This document shows positions 33,724 through 45,965 of a stretch of DNA of 64,000 bases, piece by piece. The stretch covers positions 17,688,491-17,752,490 of the forward strand of contig NC_012872.2 in NCBI RefSeq assembly GCF_000003195.3, read 5' to 3'. The stretch's first letter is position 1, and every line of letters begins with the position of its first letter. The DNA comes from Sorghum bicolor. Its lineage: Eukaryota; Streptophyta; Magnoliopsida; Poales; Poaceae. A program made the position numbers and the translations under genes. Under the pieces are notes generated by a model that ran no database searches, was not told the origin of the DNA, and saw only the letters and a program-made list of their open reading frames with translations.

Positions 33724-36700
33724 TAAAACTCTTCATCAGAACTGACTGCTTGGATCGGTGGAATCTCGTAATTGGCAACTTTGAGGAAATCCTTCTCCCA
33801 AATCTCTCCCGAGATGCACCTGGTTCTCTCATAAGTATCTGCCTCTGCCGATGCGATGACATAAGAAGAATCTCCTGGGACAATCTCAATCTTGTCGCCT
33901 ACCCACCGAACCAAACATTGGTGCATTGTAGACGAGATGCAACAATTGGCATGGATCCAATCTCTCCCTAGTAGCAGATTATAAGCACCCTTTCCACTGA
34001 TCACGAAGAAAGTTGTCGGCAAGGTTTTGCTGCCGATGGTCAACTCGATGCATATTGCCCCCTTAACTAGAGACATGTTCCCCTCGAAGTCTTTTAGCAT
34101 CATATCGGTCTTGGTCAAATCTTGATCTCCTTTCCCAAGCTTCCGATAAACTGCATATAGCATAATATTGATAGCAGCCCCACCATCAACTAATATCTTG
34201 GTCATCGGCTGCCCATCAACCCTTCCTTTGACGAACAGAGCTTTAAGATGCTCCCTCTCATTGTTGGTAGGCTTTTCAAAGATGGCGGTCATCGGATCCA
34301 GAGCCAACTGAGCTATCTGGTCGGAAAAATCCAGCTCCTCATCATCACTGGACGGCGCAAGGAACTCCATCAGCAACATAAATATCATGTTAACATCTGC
34401 CGATGGCCCTTTTTCCTTAGGATTCGGTTGCTGCTGATATTCAGACTTGCTAGAATTCTCCCCTTTGCTTAGTTCTTCTCGCCTTTCGCGCTGCAGTCTT
34501 CTTTTCTGTGTTCTAGTCAACCCTACTGGACACCATTGCGGCTGCCTTACCGATGGACGACGATTTTCCCTTGACTCCACTTGATAAGTATTAGCATCCC
34601 TACAAAATATGAATTCATCGGGAACTCGTGCATCCGCCATCTCTTCAAGTTCTTCCTGATTCCTGGGAAAGTACCCGACACGGTCGCCAAGTCTGTCATG
34701 CACACTGAGCCTACCCCCAAGTCGATCATGAACTGAAGCTCTCCCCCTAATGGGCCCATTAAATCGCCGATCATCATTCTGATACCGCCGATTAGGTCTA
34801 TCATACCGATCATAACCATTGCATTCAGGGTAATCCCTAACAGTGGGCAATTTAATGTTTTTCTCCCAACAGTGGATAAAGAACGGGCAATTCCAATGAT
34901 CCTTGTGCCGATTCCACTCTTGTCGGCGTCTTTCTTCCTCCCGACGATAATCCTCCGGTTGGCGTCGATACCGATCCTCGCACTGCTGCCAGGTCTCTCG
35001 ACGCCTTCTATGAGTGATCACAATACCAGATCGGGGAAGCCTTCCTGAGCTGGATCCTTCTTGAATTAGATCCTTGCCTTTAGCGTCATCGGTAGTAATC
35101 TGATGTTGAGGATCTACCGATGCACTTCTTTCAGCTGCTTCCGACGTTAAGACCTTAGTTTTTCCTTTAGCATCCAACATATTTGTTGGGAAAGGATGTT
35201 GATCGATCTTCATCGGCTTCTGAGCTTTAGAATTATCGAACTTAATTCTCCCAGATTCTATAGCCGATTGCAGCTGTTGCCTGAAAACCTTGCACTCGTT
35301 TGTGCTGTGAGACGTTGCAGTGTGCCACTTGCAATATTTCATCTTCTTTAACTCTTGAGCCGATGGAATCACATGATTGGGTGATAACTTGATTTGCCCT
35401 TCCTGAAGTAGAAAGTCAAATATCCTATCAGCATTGGTGATGTCAAATGCAAATTTCTCTAGCTCCTTATGCCCAAAAGGGCAAGACATCGGTTTTTTGT
35501 TCTTCACCCATTCTGCCAACCCGATGACCGGTTCCTCATCAGAGTCTGAGCTTGTTGCCTCATCAACAAATGACACCTTTTTATTCCATGCTCTCTTGGG
35601 TTCAAAAGGTTTAATATCTTGGTCAGAAATCCTTTGTACCAAATGACTCAGGCTCTCGAACTCATGAGAAGCATACTTGTCTCTGATATGCAGTAACAAT
35701 CCTTGGAAAGCCAAATCGGCTAGCTGCCGATCATCCAAAATTAGACTATAGCATTTATTCTTAACCTCCCGCAATCTTTGCACAAAACTTTCAACCGATT
35801 CATCATTGCGTTGCTTCAATCTGACTAAATCAGTAATCTTCTTGTCATGAACTCCAGAAAAGAAGTATTTGTGGAATTGTTTCTCTAGATCGGCCCAAGT
35901 GATCACTGTATTAGGAGGTAACAAAATAAACCAAGTGAAGGCCGATCTAGACAAAGATGATGAAAACAAGAGAACCCTCAACTCATCCCTGTTAGCAGCT
36001 TCTCCACACTGGATAATGAACCTATTAACATGTTCCATAGTTGATGTATCATCCTGCCCAGAAAACTTAGTGAAATCTGGTACCTTGTACCGATTTGGAA
36101 GTAGGATTAAATCATATGCAGGAGGATACGGTGTCCGATAAGAGTAAGTATTGACTTTGGGTTTTATCCCAAACTGGTCTCTCATTACTTTAGCTATCTT
36201 ATCGGCCCAATAAGCATCGGCATCTTGCCGATGAGGTGGTTGTGGATCTGGCACCTGCTGATAATTTTCCACATGTCTATGAGGTGCACGATCTCCATGG
36301 AATGTTGGATTAGCCATCACCTGCTGACCACCGAGCTGCTGGCCAAGATTCATCAGCTGGTTGATCAACCCCTGATTCTGGAACCTAGGTTGGACTTGTC
36401 CCTGTTGAAATCCAATAGCCTGATGATTCTTTTGAGGCATCTGTGGAAAGACAAACTGCCATGTCCATCCACTATTAACATTCATTGGCGTAGGACCTGC
36501 CGATGACTGGTAATTGGGTATCATCATCGAATTGACATACCCTGGTTGTGTCATAAACCTCTGCTACGTCGGCATTGGATCTGCCGATGCGTTAGGCATC
36601 TGGAACGTTGGAGCTTGAGAATTCCCAGTGTAAGGTCTCACAGTAGTTGTTGTAGAATACTGGAGATTCTGATTCATCGGCAGATTTGGAGGTGCCGATG

Positions 36701-37340
36701 CCATAGGAGCCTTGCCTGTTACGTGAGCCACTTGAGAAGTTCCAAGGCTCTTTGCCATCAACTCCGGGGGCATACCATAACCCCACCAGTTGGGAGGAAC
36801 AGATCCTGACATTGCCGATGCCAATAGATCTGTAGCAAGCTTAATTTGCCCATCTGATGTTGATGGATTGGTCATCACCGGTGTAGATTGCGCATTAGTA
36901 ATCCCTAATGTGCTTGGAGGAGAAGTAGCTTCTGTACCCGCAACGGCTGTAGTAGCCGGTGGAGTCGTAACCAATGATGACCCTGGCTGATGATAGGCAG
37001 AACCCACATAATTTGGTGGCAATTGTCCTTCCTTGAAAGTTCTAGCCACAGCATTGAAAACTGTGTTGGACAGGACACCAGCTTGGTTCATCAAGGCATG
37101 GTTAATAGCGCTGTCAACCATGTCTTGAAGTTTACCAGGATTGGCTTCAAAAGTTATCTGCCGAGGTACCGGCAGCGCTTCCTTTTGGATGACCTCGCCA
37201 CTCCTGTTAACACTGAAGGATTTCAAGCATTGCTGCTTGTACTCCTCCATACCTTTTGCCATAGCTTGCTTCTGCTCGTCTCTGAGATTGGCTTCTGTCG
37301 CGGGGACAACGTTCTCCAAGTCAAAATCGGTGTTCGACAT
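33723..37340 (-). pseudogene. Element F gag-protease (one in-frame TAG)
   Basis: A 1206-codon frame from ATG 37340 (MSNTDFDLENVVP) to TAA 33725-33723, interrupted only by TAG at 36566-36564. The N-terminal third is Gln/Pro/Ala-rich; the gag domain lies at about 36150-35650 (YKVPDFTKFSGQD, WADLEKQFHKYFFSG, LVRLKQRNDESVESFVQRLR). A knuckle variant CKWHTATSHSTNEC (C-H-H-C) is near 35300-35345, followed by a very Arg-rich tract (about 34990-34500). The protease shows ILVDGGAAINIMLYAVY and AYNLLLGRDWIHANCC. Upstream frame continuity through the primer site is incidental. Confidence 0.82.
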
Positions 37341-37364
37341 GTTGATCTTGATCTTGAATCTGTC

Positions 37365-37379
37365 CCACTGGGCGTGCCA
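37365..37379 (-). other. Primer-binding site of element F
   Basis: On the minus strand TGGCACGCCCAGTGG lies seven bases after the 5' LTR. tRNA not assigned from memory. Confidence 0.6.
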
Positions 37380-37386
37380 AAAGATG

Positions 37387-38100
37387 TGTTGATGCAAAAG
37401 CTGATCTGCAAACACAAAGGGCTAATACCCGATTCAAACGTTAAGGCGTGCCAGCCGATTTGACCTTACAACCGACAAAGGTGGTAACTCGAACACTTTG
37501 GTCCTGACAACAGCGATGCGCCGGGATGTCACGGCCAAGAGGTGCTCATGCAGAACTTTGAGAACATGCCAAGTTTGACTCGACGAATTCCTAAGAACTC
37601 ATAGTAAAAGGAAAAGATGACGAAGTCATCGAAAAGTAGATGCTAAAATATGTATAAAACATGTGTTTGATTGATAGATTCATTCATTACATGGCCCTAG
37701 GGTCTACATTTATACCCTATCCGAAGAGCTACAATCAGACACGACAAGGATTCGAATTCCAAATTAACCGGAACCCATACATAAAACGAATTCTAATAAC
37801 TAAGGAAAACATTAAACTATTATTTGTAACCGATCGGGACACTATCATGAATCAATCGGCAACTTCTACGTTTTCCTCTAGAGTCATCGGCAGACTACTT
37901 GTTACAGCTATCGGCAAACACCGGCATCGGTCATCAGTACAAATATGGCATCACCTCTGGACTTAATCATATTCGGTCGTTTCCCCATCGGTAACAACCT
38001 TCATCGGCAGCTTCCCTGCAGACCAGTTACCATGGCTCCATCTGCCGATCAGTATTCCAGGCACGTGTCAAAAGACACACGTCCAAAAATGGTGTCAACA
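37387..38100 (-). repeat. 5' LTR of element F
   Basis: 714 bp, TGTTGATGCAAAAG to ATGGTGTCAACA on the + strand, with 6-bp inverted ends TGTTGA/TCAACA. The partner LTR lies off the left edge. ATTAG at 38101-38105 should be one copy of the target duplication. It contains about ten CCGAT/ATCGG pentamers, as dense as the coding part. Confidence 0.82.
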
Positions 38101-39856
38101 ATTAGTCAGACCAAAGGACATGACTAAATACTCATACAACCCATACCTGGTAGAGAAAGCTGTCTTGGGAACGTCTTCGGGTTGGATCTTGATTTGATGA
38201 TACCCAGATCTCAAATCAATCTTCGAGAATACCTTAGCCTTGGCCAACTGGTCAAACCAAATATCAATGTGGGGCAGGGAGTACTTATTCTTGATGGTCA
38301 CAACATTCAGAGGACGATAGTCTACACACATACGGAGAGACTTGTCCTTCTTCTTGACAAAGAGAGCCGGACAACCCCATAGAGAAGAACTAGGCGGAAT
38401 AAGACCCTTCTGTAGGAGTTCTTACAATTTCTTCATCAACTCTGCTAGTTCATTGGGTGGCATTCGATATGGCCTTCTAGAGATAGGTGCGGTGCCTGGA
38501 ATTAGATCAATTTTAAACTCTATGTCTCTGTCTGGAGGCAACCTAGGTAGATCCTCTAGAAAAACATCCGGAAACTCAAATACTACAAGAATTTCTGCCA
38601 CAGTTAGTGGTTTTATAGCATTCGCAGCATTACAGATGTCATCATCTCTAGGAAGTTGGACTAAGAAAGCTTCTTTACTATCAGGTTCCCTCAACATGAT
38701 TACCCTTGTTGGGGTATCTATTAACACACCGTGGCCACTCATCCACTTCATCCCCAGAATAACATCTATTGCCAATCCAGGCAAAATTACAAGATCGGCT
38801 AAATAGTTACACCCTTCAATGGCAAGGTGCACATGTCTTACCAACTGGTTAGTAGAAATTTGATTACCACCAGCACTAATGCAAAATTTGCCCTTGTCAA
38901 TATCCACTACAGTTTGCCCATGCTTAGATGCAAATGCTTGACTCATAAAAGAATGCGAAGCTCCAGAATCAAACAAGACAAGTACAGGGTGTTGGTTGAT
39001 AAGAAACATAGCAGCCGTAACCACTTCACCTGTAGGAATTTCCTCAATGGTGGTGTAGTGCATTCGGTTGGGACGTACATTGCCCCCAGCTACAGAATTC
39101 CTCTTTGGATAAGGGCAATCTCTCACCCAGTGACCAACTTGCTTGCAATTGAAGTAGGGACGGTTAGTAGGGGAAGTATTGGAGCTCCCTTGACCTGTGG
39201 CGCCCCTGGGAAGAGCAACATGAACGATTTGCGAACCCTAGTTTTCACATTAGACTTCTTCTGATGTGGCTTGTATCTTGTCACAATATTAGGCGGGCGA
39301 TAAGTCAGCTTGGTTGCCACTAGAGCATTGGACTATGAAGCATCTGCTTCATAGGCCCTCTTGCGATTCTTGGATGCAGCATAGATTGCATTAGAGTTCT
39401 CTTGCATCAAGGCATCGCTCACTTACACATTGAAGGTGGTACTCTTGTTACCAGCCATATTCTTTGACAGCTTGGGCCTGAGTCCCCTCTTGAAACTAGC
39501 AAGCTTCTTGGCATCAGTGTCTACAAACTCAGTAGCATAGCGAGATAAGTTATTGAAGGCGTGAAGATACTCGGTCAAACTCTTGGTGCCCTGAGTAAGT
39601 TCATGAACTCAGTTTGTTTGATGGTCATTAAGCCCTACGGAATATAAGTGTCCCTAAAAGCAGTTTTGAACTGATCCTAGGTTACAACAGCATTAGTAGG
39701 CAAGGTGGCCCTATGATGACTTTACCAAACACCTGCTTTGCCTTTCGGCTGATGTGCTGCATATTCCGTCTTCAGCTCTTCCGTCACCCTCAGCAAGCGG
39801 AACTTCTGCTCGAGAGTGTTGAGCCACTCATTACCACTTAAGTAAGTAGCATCCAT
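38101..39856 (-). pseudogene. Element G gag-protease-RT remnant (Tekay-like), heavily broken
   Basis: Minus-strand remnant closely related to B's gag-pol. Recognisable in order: NEWLNTLEQKFRLLRVTEEL of gag right behind a new start (MDAT at 39856), a gag core scattered over several frames (39840-39330), a knuckle whose first Cys has become Tyr ([14 protein letters not shown], near 39120-39165), protease [15 protein letters not shown] (near 38945-38985), then RT blocks [11 protein letters not shown] (altered) and [13 protein letters not shown], cut at 38101 by element F. Several frameshifts and nonsense codons. Compared with B, the N-terminal part of gag and nearly all of the upstream frame are deleted. 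Confidence 0.82.
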
Positions 39857-40081
39857 ACTTTTGCACGCTGTATGGACAACGAAAGGAAAAACCCCCAATT
39901 AGTATTACTTATAGCCACCTAAAAGTCCTTATGCGGGCATAAAGGGTATGACCACTGGCATGGTATATTTTTGTTCAAACATTTTCAAAACAACCCTATG
40001 CATATCCTAAGTTGCCAAATAGTTTGGGAAAAATAAATTTATTTGATTTTAAGTACATCTATGATGGTTAAATGCTTAATC

Positions 40082-40097
40082 TTGCTCCGATGCCAGC
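40082..40097 (-). other. Primer-binding site of element G (iMet-tRNA-like)
   Basis: Two bases inside the LTR, the minus strand reads TGGCATCGGAGCAAG, identical to B's site. Confidence 0.75.
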
Positions 40098-43000
40098 TGT
40101 AACAGAACCATCCAATTTATAAGAATTCAAGTGAATTAACGACGACGAAAGCAGTCGAGCCAATGGATTTGAACCCATATAAATCCGGTAGTCCGACGAA
40201 ACCTCAAAATATCTTGATTCAACCAACATACAACCAAGATCGTACATGATCAAGCATCTCCATCACAGATTACAAACATTCAACACAGAACATAGTTTTA
40301 CATCCATCGGAGTTCAAATAAAGTTATTACAACACAAGTTTGATAGCGGAAGCAAAGTAGTTTTGAAACATCACACACACATGGTCTTGTTACATGCCAG
40401 TCTGGTGATCAGCCCAACAAAAGCATAAGTAAGATACAAGAGATGATCTTGCCTGAGATCTACTCTTCATCCGCAGCCGGATGGTGACAGTTAGCACAGT
40501 AACCGTGATACACGATGTCATCTACAGCAAGGGTAGATAAAACCCTGATTATGATAATGTACTCAGCTAGACTTACCCGTCGTAAACCAGAAATAAAGTG
40601 ACACCAAGGATTATGCAAGGCTCATATTTGTGGGCTAGTTCGACTCATATTTTGCATAAAAGCTTTAGTTTGAAGTAACACATTTACCTCCTTATTAGCA
40701 GGAAGTTAATTACTTAAAGAGCTATTCACTAGATTAGCACCTGTTCTAAGCAACCACTTGATTATTAAGCAACACAATAATAACCATATCCAGATTATCA
40801 CATAGCTATCATTATCCTGAACATAACCATCAAGTTCATTTAGTGAGTTCTACGTTGCCGCTTCTCAAGTCAAGTTCTCACTATCCGAGACAGACGGCGA
40901 TTCAAATCGATTCCTATCCAGCTGGAGGGGTATTCCTAGCACTCACCTAGGCGTACTTTGCAAGAGCAGCCTTAGGTCACCTTTAGCACAACTCAGGACC
41001 AATTCGCGGATCCGATCAGCGCCGCACCCCAGGGACGATAATCTGCCAGGGCCAGGACTCTAACATGACACCTTGGGCTTATGCCATTGACTCCCCGCAC
41101 ATACTTACTACCAACCGGGGTGCGCACTCAAACAGAACGGGGTGCCCGGCCTGAGTTGACTCATAGGCTTCGCGGTCCGAACGACTTATCCGGCCAACTA
41201 AGTGTCAGTCATGCGTTCAACATGACGAGAGGACGTACAGTGTCTCAGTCATTAAACGACACAGACGGGGATAGATTCACACCCAAGACCTCCATGCCTT
41301 GTTGCTTCACTATCGCATTCCCACTCGGTCTCCATTCATTATATCACATGGCTATTCCACGATAGCAATATAGCCAACCGTGATCAACATATCCACCTAT
41401 CTCTCGTAGGTTACATGAAATCACCCAACTTCTACCGAGCTAAGCATGGCTAAGCAATACTTCGATCCTGAACCTACTCAAGGTGAGGTATAAGGTGGAC
41501 AAGGTAGTCATTATGCAGCAAGGTTATCATATCAACGCCTAACACTTAATGCCTCAATACATAACCATAGTTAATTAACAGCTGAGCATGATAACAAAAA
41601 TAGTGGGAGTCTTATAATACTCCGGGGCTTGCCTTCGATGTACGTAGAAGGACGGTGGTCAGGGCACTCTGGTAAGTCCTTCCTCTTGGGGTTGCTCCCT
41701 CTGCTGCTCCTCCAGCTCTGGCGGGGTGAACTCCAAGACTTTCATGCCTTTGGGTGCACCATGGTATGCATGACAAGGTGATAAACTTAGGGAATGCACA
41801 TAGGATGCAATATGTCATGATGAGGAACCAAAGGAACATGTAACAAGGTGCAAACATGATCACAAGCTTCTAAGATCAAGTAAAAAACAGATTAACAAGT
41901 AAGTGAATACTTCTTCTCCGGTAGATAGGCTAACTAAACAAACTATTCAACCTACATTACCCTTACTCAGTAACTGGGTTGAGGGACAGACTGGGCAGTC
42001 ACAAGTTTTAGTTATAACTTAGTCATCTAGTGGTGAAATTAAGTAAGTAAGCACTTTCTGGAAAGCTTAACAAATTGTCTACAATTCACTTTTAGACATC
42101 ACAGAATGATTCCCAACGGAAATAGGTCAAAACAGACAAGTTCTCAGGTCTACTGTGGAAAATCCAGAGAACAAGCACTTCGTAGCAGCTACTTGCAACT
42201 GCCATAACTTTTAAACCACTCAGCAAAATGCTATGAAATTTGGACACAAGGTAGATAAGTAAGTTAGCTACAAGTCTGTTATAGACAAGTTTCCCAGCAA
42301 ACGTCATCTTCAAGCAGTGTTTAAGTAACTTCTATCAGCTTCACAGAATATGCTCTAGACAAGGCATAAATAGCAAAATAATATTTTAGCACATATTAAG
42401 AAAGTAACATTGGTCCAAACCAAAAGTACCAGTAGTTAGAACATGTCTAAGAAACTTCATAAAACATCATGGCAATGTCAAAACTCATTTATTTGATTAT
42501 TAAGGTTAATTAATGAGCATATAGTACCATTGCTCCAAAAATTCCAACAAAATTACAGCATGCCACTTATGTTACAACAAGCTTACTATAAAACTTTCAT
42601 GGCCATTGAACATGTAGATTGTAGTGTACAAAAATTACAAGCTACCAAAGGCATTAAAGGCATAAATGTGAAACCCTATCAAAAAGTGTCAAACAATAGA
42701 TTTCAGATTTTTCTTAGCTTTAACTTCACATAATTACATCACCCATCAAGTTTCATCACAAAAGGAGTTATAATCTATTTATTAAAAATACCACAAGAAA
42801 CACCTATTTAAACAAGGGATATTTATAACTTCATCATAAGACATCCAAAAATCATGAGCCTTATCAGAGCCTATACATAGCATAAGTAACATCCTCCTAA
42901 ATTTGCATGGCCATAGGACTTACAGATCTCAAGATATAATTGCCCTCTTTTTATTAAGGATTAAAAGAGATAAATCATAACTATTTATTTCTGCAAAAAC

Positions 43001-44577
43001 ATGGCATGTTTCATATTTTTATTAAACATTAGACTAACTCAAGAGTACAGCAAAATTGGAATCACTCTATTTGGATCTGCTTAGCTCAAGTTATGAATTT
43101 TCCAAAACAGCATTGAAATCTGCCAAAAACAGAATTAGGGGGAGAGAGGGACAGAGGCTGACAGAGGGGTTCCACGCGTCTGTGACACGAAGGGCAGAGG
43201 CGAGCTCGATCGCCGGAGATCTCAACAACAGGAGGTCTTCGGGGAAACCAAGGGCACCATCATGTTCCTCACTTCGAGGCGGACCTATTGACCTACTTGG
43301 CTCGCGCTCTACTGGCTTCTAGGGGGCTCGCCGTCGAGAATGGCAGAGCGGCGGCGCTGCGCAGCGGTAGGCCGGTGAACTGGGGCCATGGTGACCCAGT
43401 AGAGGTTCAGAATGAGCAAGAGTGAAGCAACGGAAAGTTGTAGGAAGAAGAATCATGGCCAGAGGTGGACCAGAGAGGTCTGGCCACGTCGCCGGTGATC
43501 TCTGCAAACTCCGGCGAGGTGGAGCTCACGGCGGAGTGAGCAATGCGGGCCCACCGGTGCTCGGCTGGGACAACTGAGATTACGACGAGGTAGAGGATGT
43601 CGTGGTGGAGCTCTAGACGGAGTAGCTTGGCTCGTGACGCGGTGACGCGGGGGGAGGAGCTCGCCGAGCAATGGCGGAGCTCTGGTGAGCGATGGCAGGG
43701 CGAGAATGTGGTGCGCTCGGTGGACGAAGGGCGTGTCTGAGGCGTCCAGGAGGTGCGTGGCGACTTGAGGAGGGCTCCTGAGTGGGGCCGTCGATGGTGT
43801 ACGGCCAATAGGTGGATGGACACATGGCAGCACACGGTGGCTCTGTCCAAACTGAACGCAACAATCGGAGCTTCCAATGGCTGACTGAAACTCGATTTTC
43901 ATCAACATTTTACTCACGATTCACTCAGTGGTTTTTGCTCAAATTTATCCTAATGGATAGAGCTACACGAGTTCTACAGGTTTGCTTAAAGGATCAAGGT
44001 CTGGTTTGGCCTAGATTTCAAACTACATGGCTCCCAAGAGACCTCCCTCGAAACTGTGTGGATTCTGACTTAGGCAAATTCGGCTACTTGTAAAAACAGA
44101 CCCTATGTTTGCCTTGTGAGCTAATTTTGAGTATGTTCCAGGTATTTTTGTGACAAGGTACCAAAACAACTTTTGTAGGTTGTAAATTTGACTACAACTT
44201 TTCTTTAGATGTCATTGACATGCAAGGTCTCTAACACTATATTCTTAAAGGACCTTTGAAAAGAGGTTTGTGGGTCAAACTAGGTCAACCTAGGGTTAAC
44301 CATGGCTTAGTGGCATTTTTGAAAGAAACGTCGAACATAAACATTGTTCCAAATGATGTTCTAAGCCTGAATAAAGTATTTTGGAAGACAATGTGCACTT
44401 GTGTACATTGGTCATACATTACTTGTACACATAGCAAGCAAGATAAGCAATCAAATCACATAGGGTATACATAAAATGACATGTGATCATGGTATGATGC
44501 TTATGAGTGAGTATGATGATGCTCATGTTGATGTAATTCTCATGATTAACATGCAAGCTAACACTAGGAGTGTTACA
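40098..44577 (-). repeat. 5' LTR of element G
   Basis: 4480 bp, TGTAACAGAACC to GGAGTGTTACA. It aligns in order with B's LTRs (shared blocks near 40850-40930 with 24080-24160, and 41640-41700 with 24800-24870) but is substantially diverged, so it is a related but separate family member. ACTAC at 44578-44582 should be one copy of its target duplication. Confidence 0.85.
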
Positions 44578-45497
44578 ACTACTATCCGTGAGTATAGTAG
44601 TACATGCAGGTAAGCTATAGCCTAAGTACCAACTGAATCTACTATCTCTACTTGAGCTCAAGAATAGAGACACCTTAACCAGATGACATAACAATTACTA
44701 ATTATTGTAGACAAACACTAAAGGAATGATAACTATTACTACCAATGGTTTAAGGCCTATTCTTACTACTACTAGGTAGATGCATGAACAAGACTTGCAT
44801 AAAGGCAATAATGTAAAGTAATTACTCAAATAGTAAGTACTGAAAGTAAAGTACTCAAAGTAGATATTATATTGAATAATAAATGTAATGCTTACAAAAG
44901 AGCATAGTAGACCCAAAGACCTCTAGAAGACTCTTCTGGACTCTAAGGCTGAGACTCCTCCTGACTCTACTCTTTCTCTAGCTAGCTCACTACTACTTCT
45001 AAGCATGTAGAGAGAGCTTTGCTAGAGCTAGAGCTAGAGTTAGAGTTAGAGCTGAGCACTAATAGATAAAGACTTGAATGAGCTAACTTCTAGATGTTGG
45101 TGAAAAAGTGAGCCAGAGGCCTCCTTTTATAGCCTCCCAAGGCAGAGAGAGTACTGCTTGTAGGCCGTTTGGAGGTCGGTGGCTACTCGAGGTAGGTCAT
45201 GCACCCTCCAAGTGGGGCAGACGCCCCCTTGGATGCCCTGGATTCTCCCTAGGGATGGTTCCTAGGTCGGTGGAGGTAGGTATGTCAGTTGTTGAAGCGG
45301 TTTGTGTACCCAAGGTGTATGATGGTGGGCCCATGGATCCATGGCACATCAAACATGCACCACTGGATCAAACCGACATAGATGAACAATGTACAAGTGA
45401 TGTAGAGCAGCTCTCATATATTGGTGATGGGCTAGGCCACCTATTTTTTGCGGGCACGCTAATGAAGAACACATAAATCCAAACATTTGTCAGTTAC
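44578..45497 (-). other. Noncoding stretch, probably part of an LTR in minus orientation
   Basis: No coding sequence recognised. On the minus strand GGCTATAAAAGGAGGCC (about 45122-45138) is a TATA-box-like promoter, followed by a transcript-leader-like region rich in AGCTCT repeats and an AT-rich tail running to 44578. This order is typical of an LTR promoter plus R/U5, but I cannot place its ends. Its right part is cut by element E; the sequence continues at 57639. Confidence 0.4.
45021..45053. repeat. Short hexamer array (GAGCTA/GAGTTA)
   Basis: About five imperfect copies of a 6-bp unit, TAGAGC or TAGAGT, just downstream of the TATA-like motif when read on the minus strand. Confidence 0.75.
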
Positions 45498-45964
45498 TGT
45501 TGGGGTATAAACCCATATACCCTTACGGCTAGACTTGGGCTAGGAGGTTTGGCCCATCATGAAGACAGTTTGAGGCTTGATCCAACTGCTCGGAGTTTCG
45601 CACAAGGAAACAAGACGTGGAGATCAAGCAGGATTCTAGTCGGTTAGAATAGGAATCGATATCGTACTATCTATGGCAATTGTAACCGACTAGGATTAGT
45701 TTCCAGATTTGTAACCCTGCCCTCCAGACTATATAAGGAGAGGCAAGGGACCCCCCTAGGACAACTCATCTCAACTCGACACAAACCACAGGAATACAAT
45801 CAGACGCAGGACGTAGGTATTACGCCCACACGGCGGCCGAACCTGGATAAAAACCTTGTCCGTGTCTTGCGTCACCATCAAGTTCGTAGCTTGCGCACCG
45901 TCTACCGATAAACTACTACCGTGGGTATACCCCAAGGTAGACTGCCGACTAGCTTTCGTCGACA
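45498..45964 (+). repeat. 5' LTR of element E
   Basis: TGTTGGGGTATAAACCC to TTTCGTCGACA. It differs from the 3' LTR at about 14 positions by eye (near 3%). The TATA box is probably CTATATAAGGAG near 45729-45740. Confidence 0.92.
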
Positions 45965-45965
45965 G

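Larger units (their letters stand above)
30966..38100 (-). mobile_element. Ty3/gypsy element F (Tat-like), 5' part
   Basis: Minus-strand element with its 5' LTR at 37387-38100, gag-protease at 37340-33723, and a pol frame that runs to 30971, where element A interrupts it inside integrase. Two RNase H domains in series and the C-H-H-C knuckle fit the Tat lineage. It is inserted into the reverse transcriptase of element G. The pentamer CCGAT/ATCGG is strikingly frequent throughout. Confidence 0.88.
38101..44577 (-). mobile_element. Ty3/gypsy chromovirus G (Tekay/Del-like), 5' part
   Basis: A relative of B: the LTR begins TGTAACAGAACC and ends GGAGTGTTACA, the primer site is the same, and leader blocks are shared (AGCCACCTA, GTCCTTATG, ACCACTGGCAT). 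It is the outermost element of the left nest; its pol continues off the left edge beyond F. Sequence decay is much greater than in B. Confidence 0.85.

Noticed and set aside
45108..45476. 122-codon plus-strand frame before element E
   Set aside because: No family resemblance; it runs through a TATA-like promoter region and stops at random. Kept only as part of the unassigned ancestral DNA.
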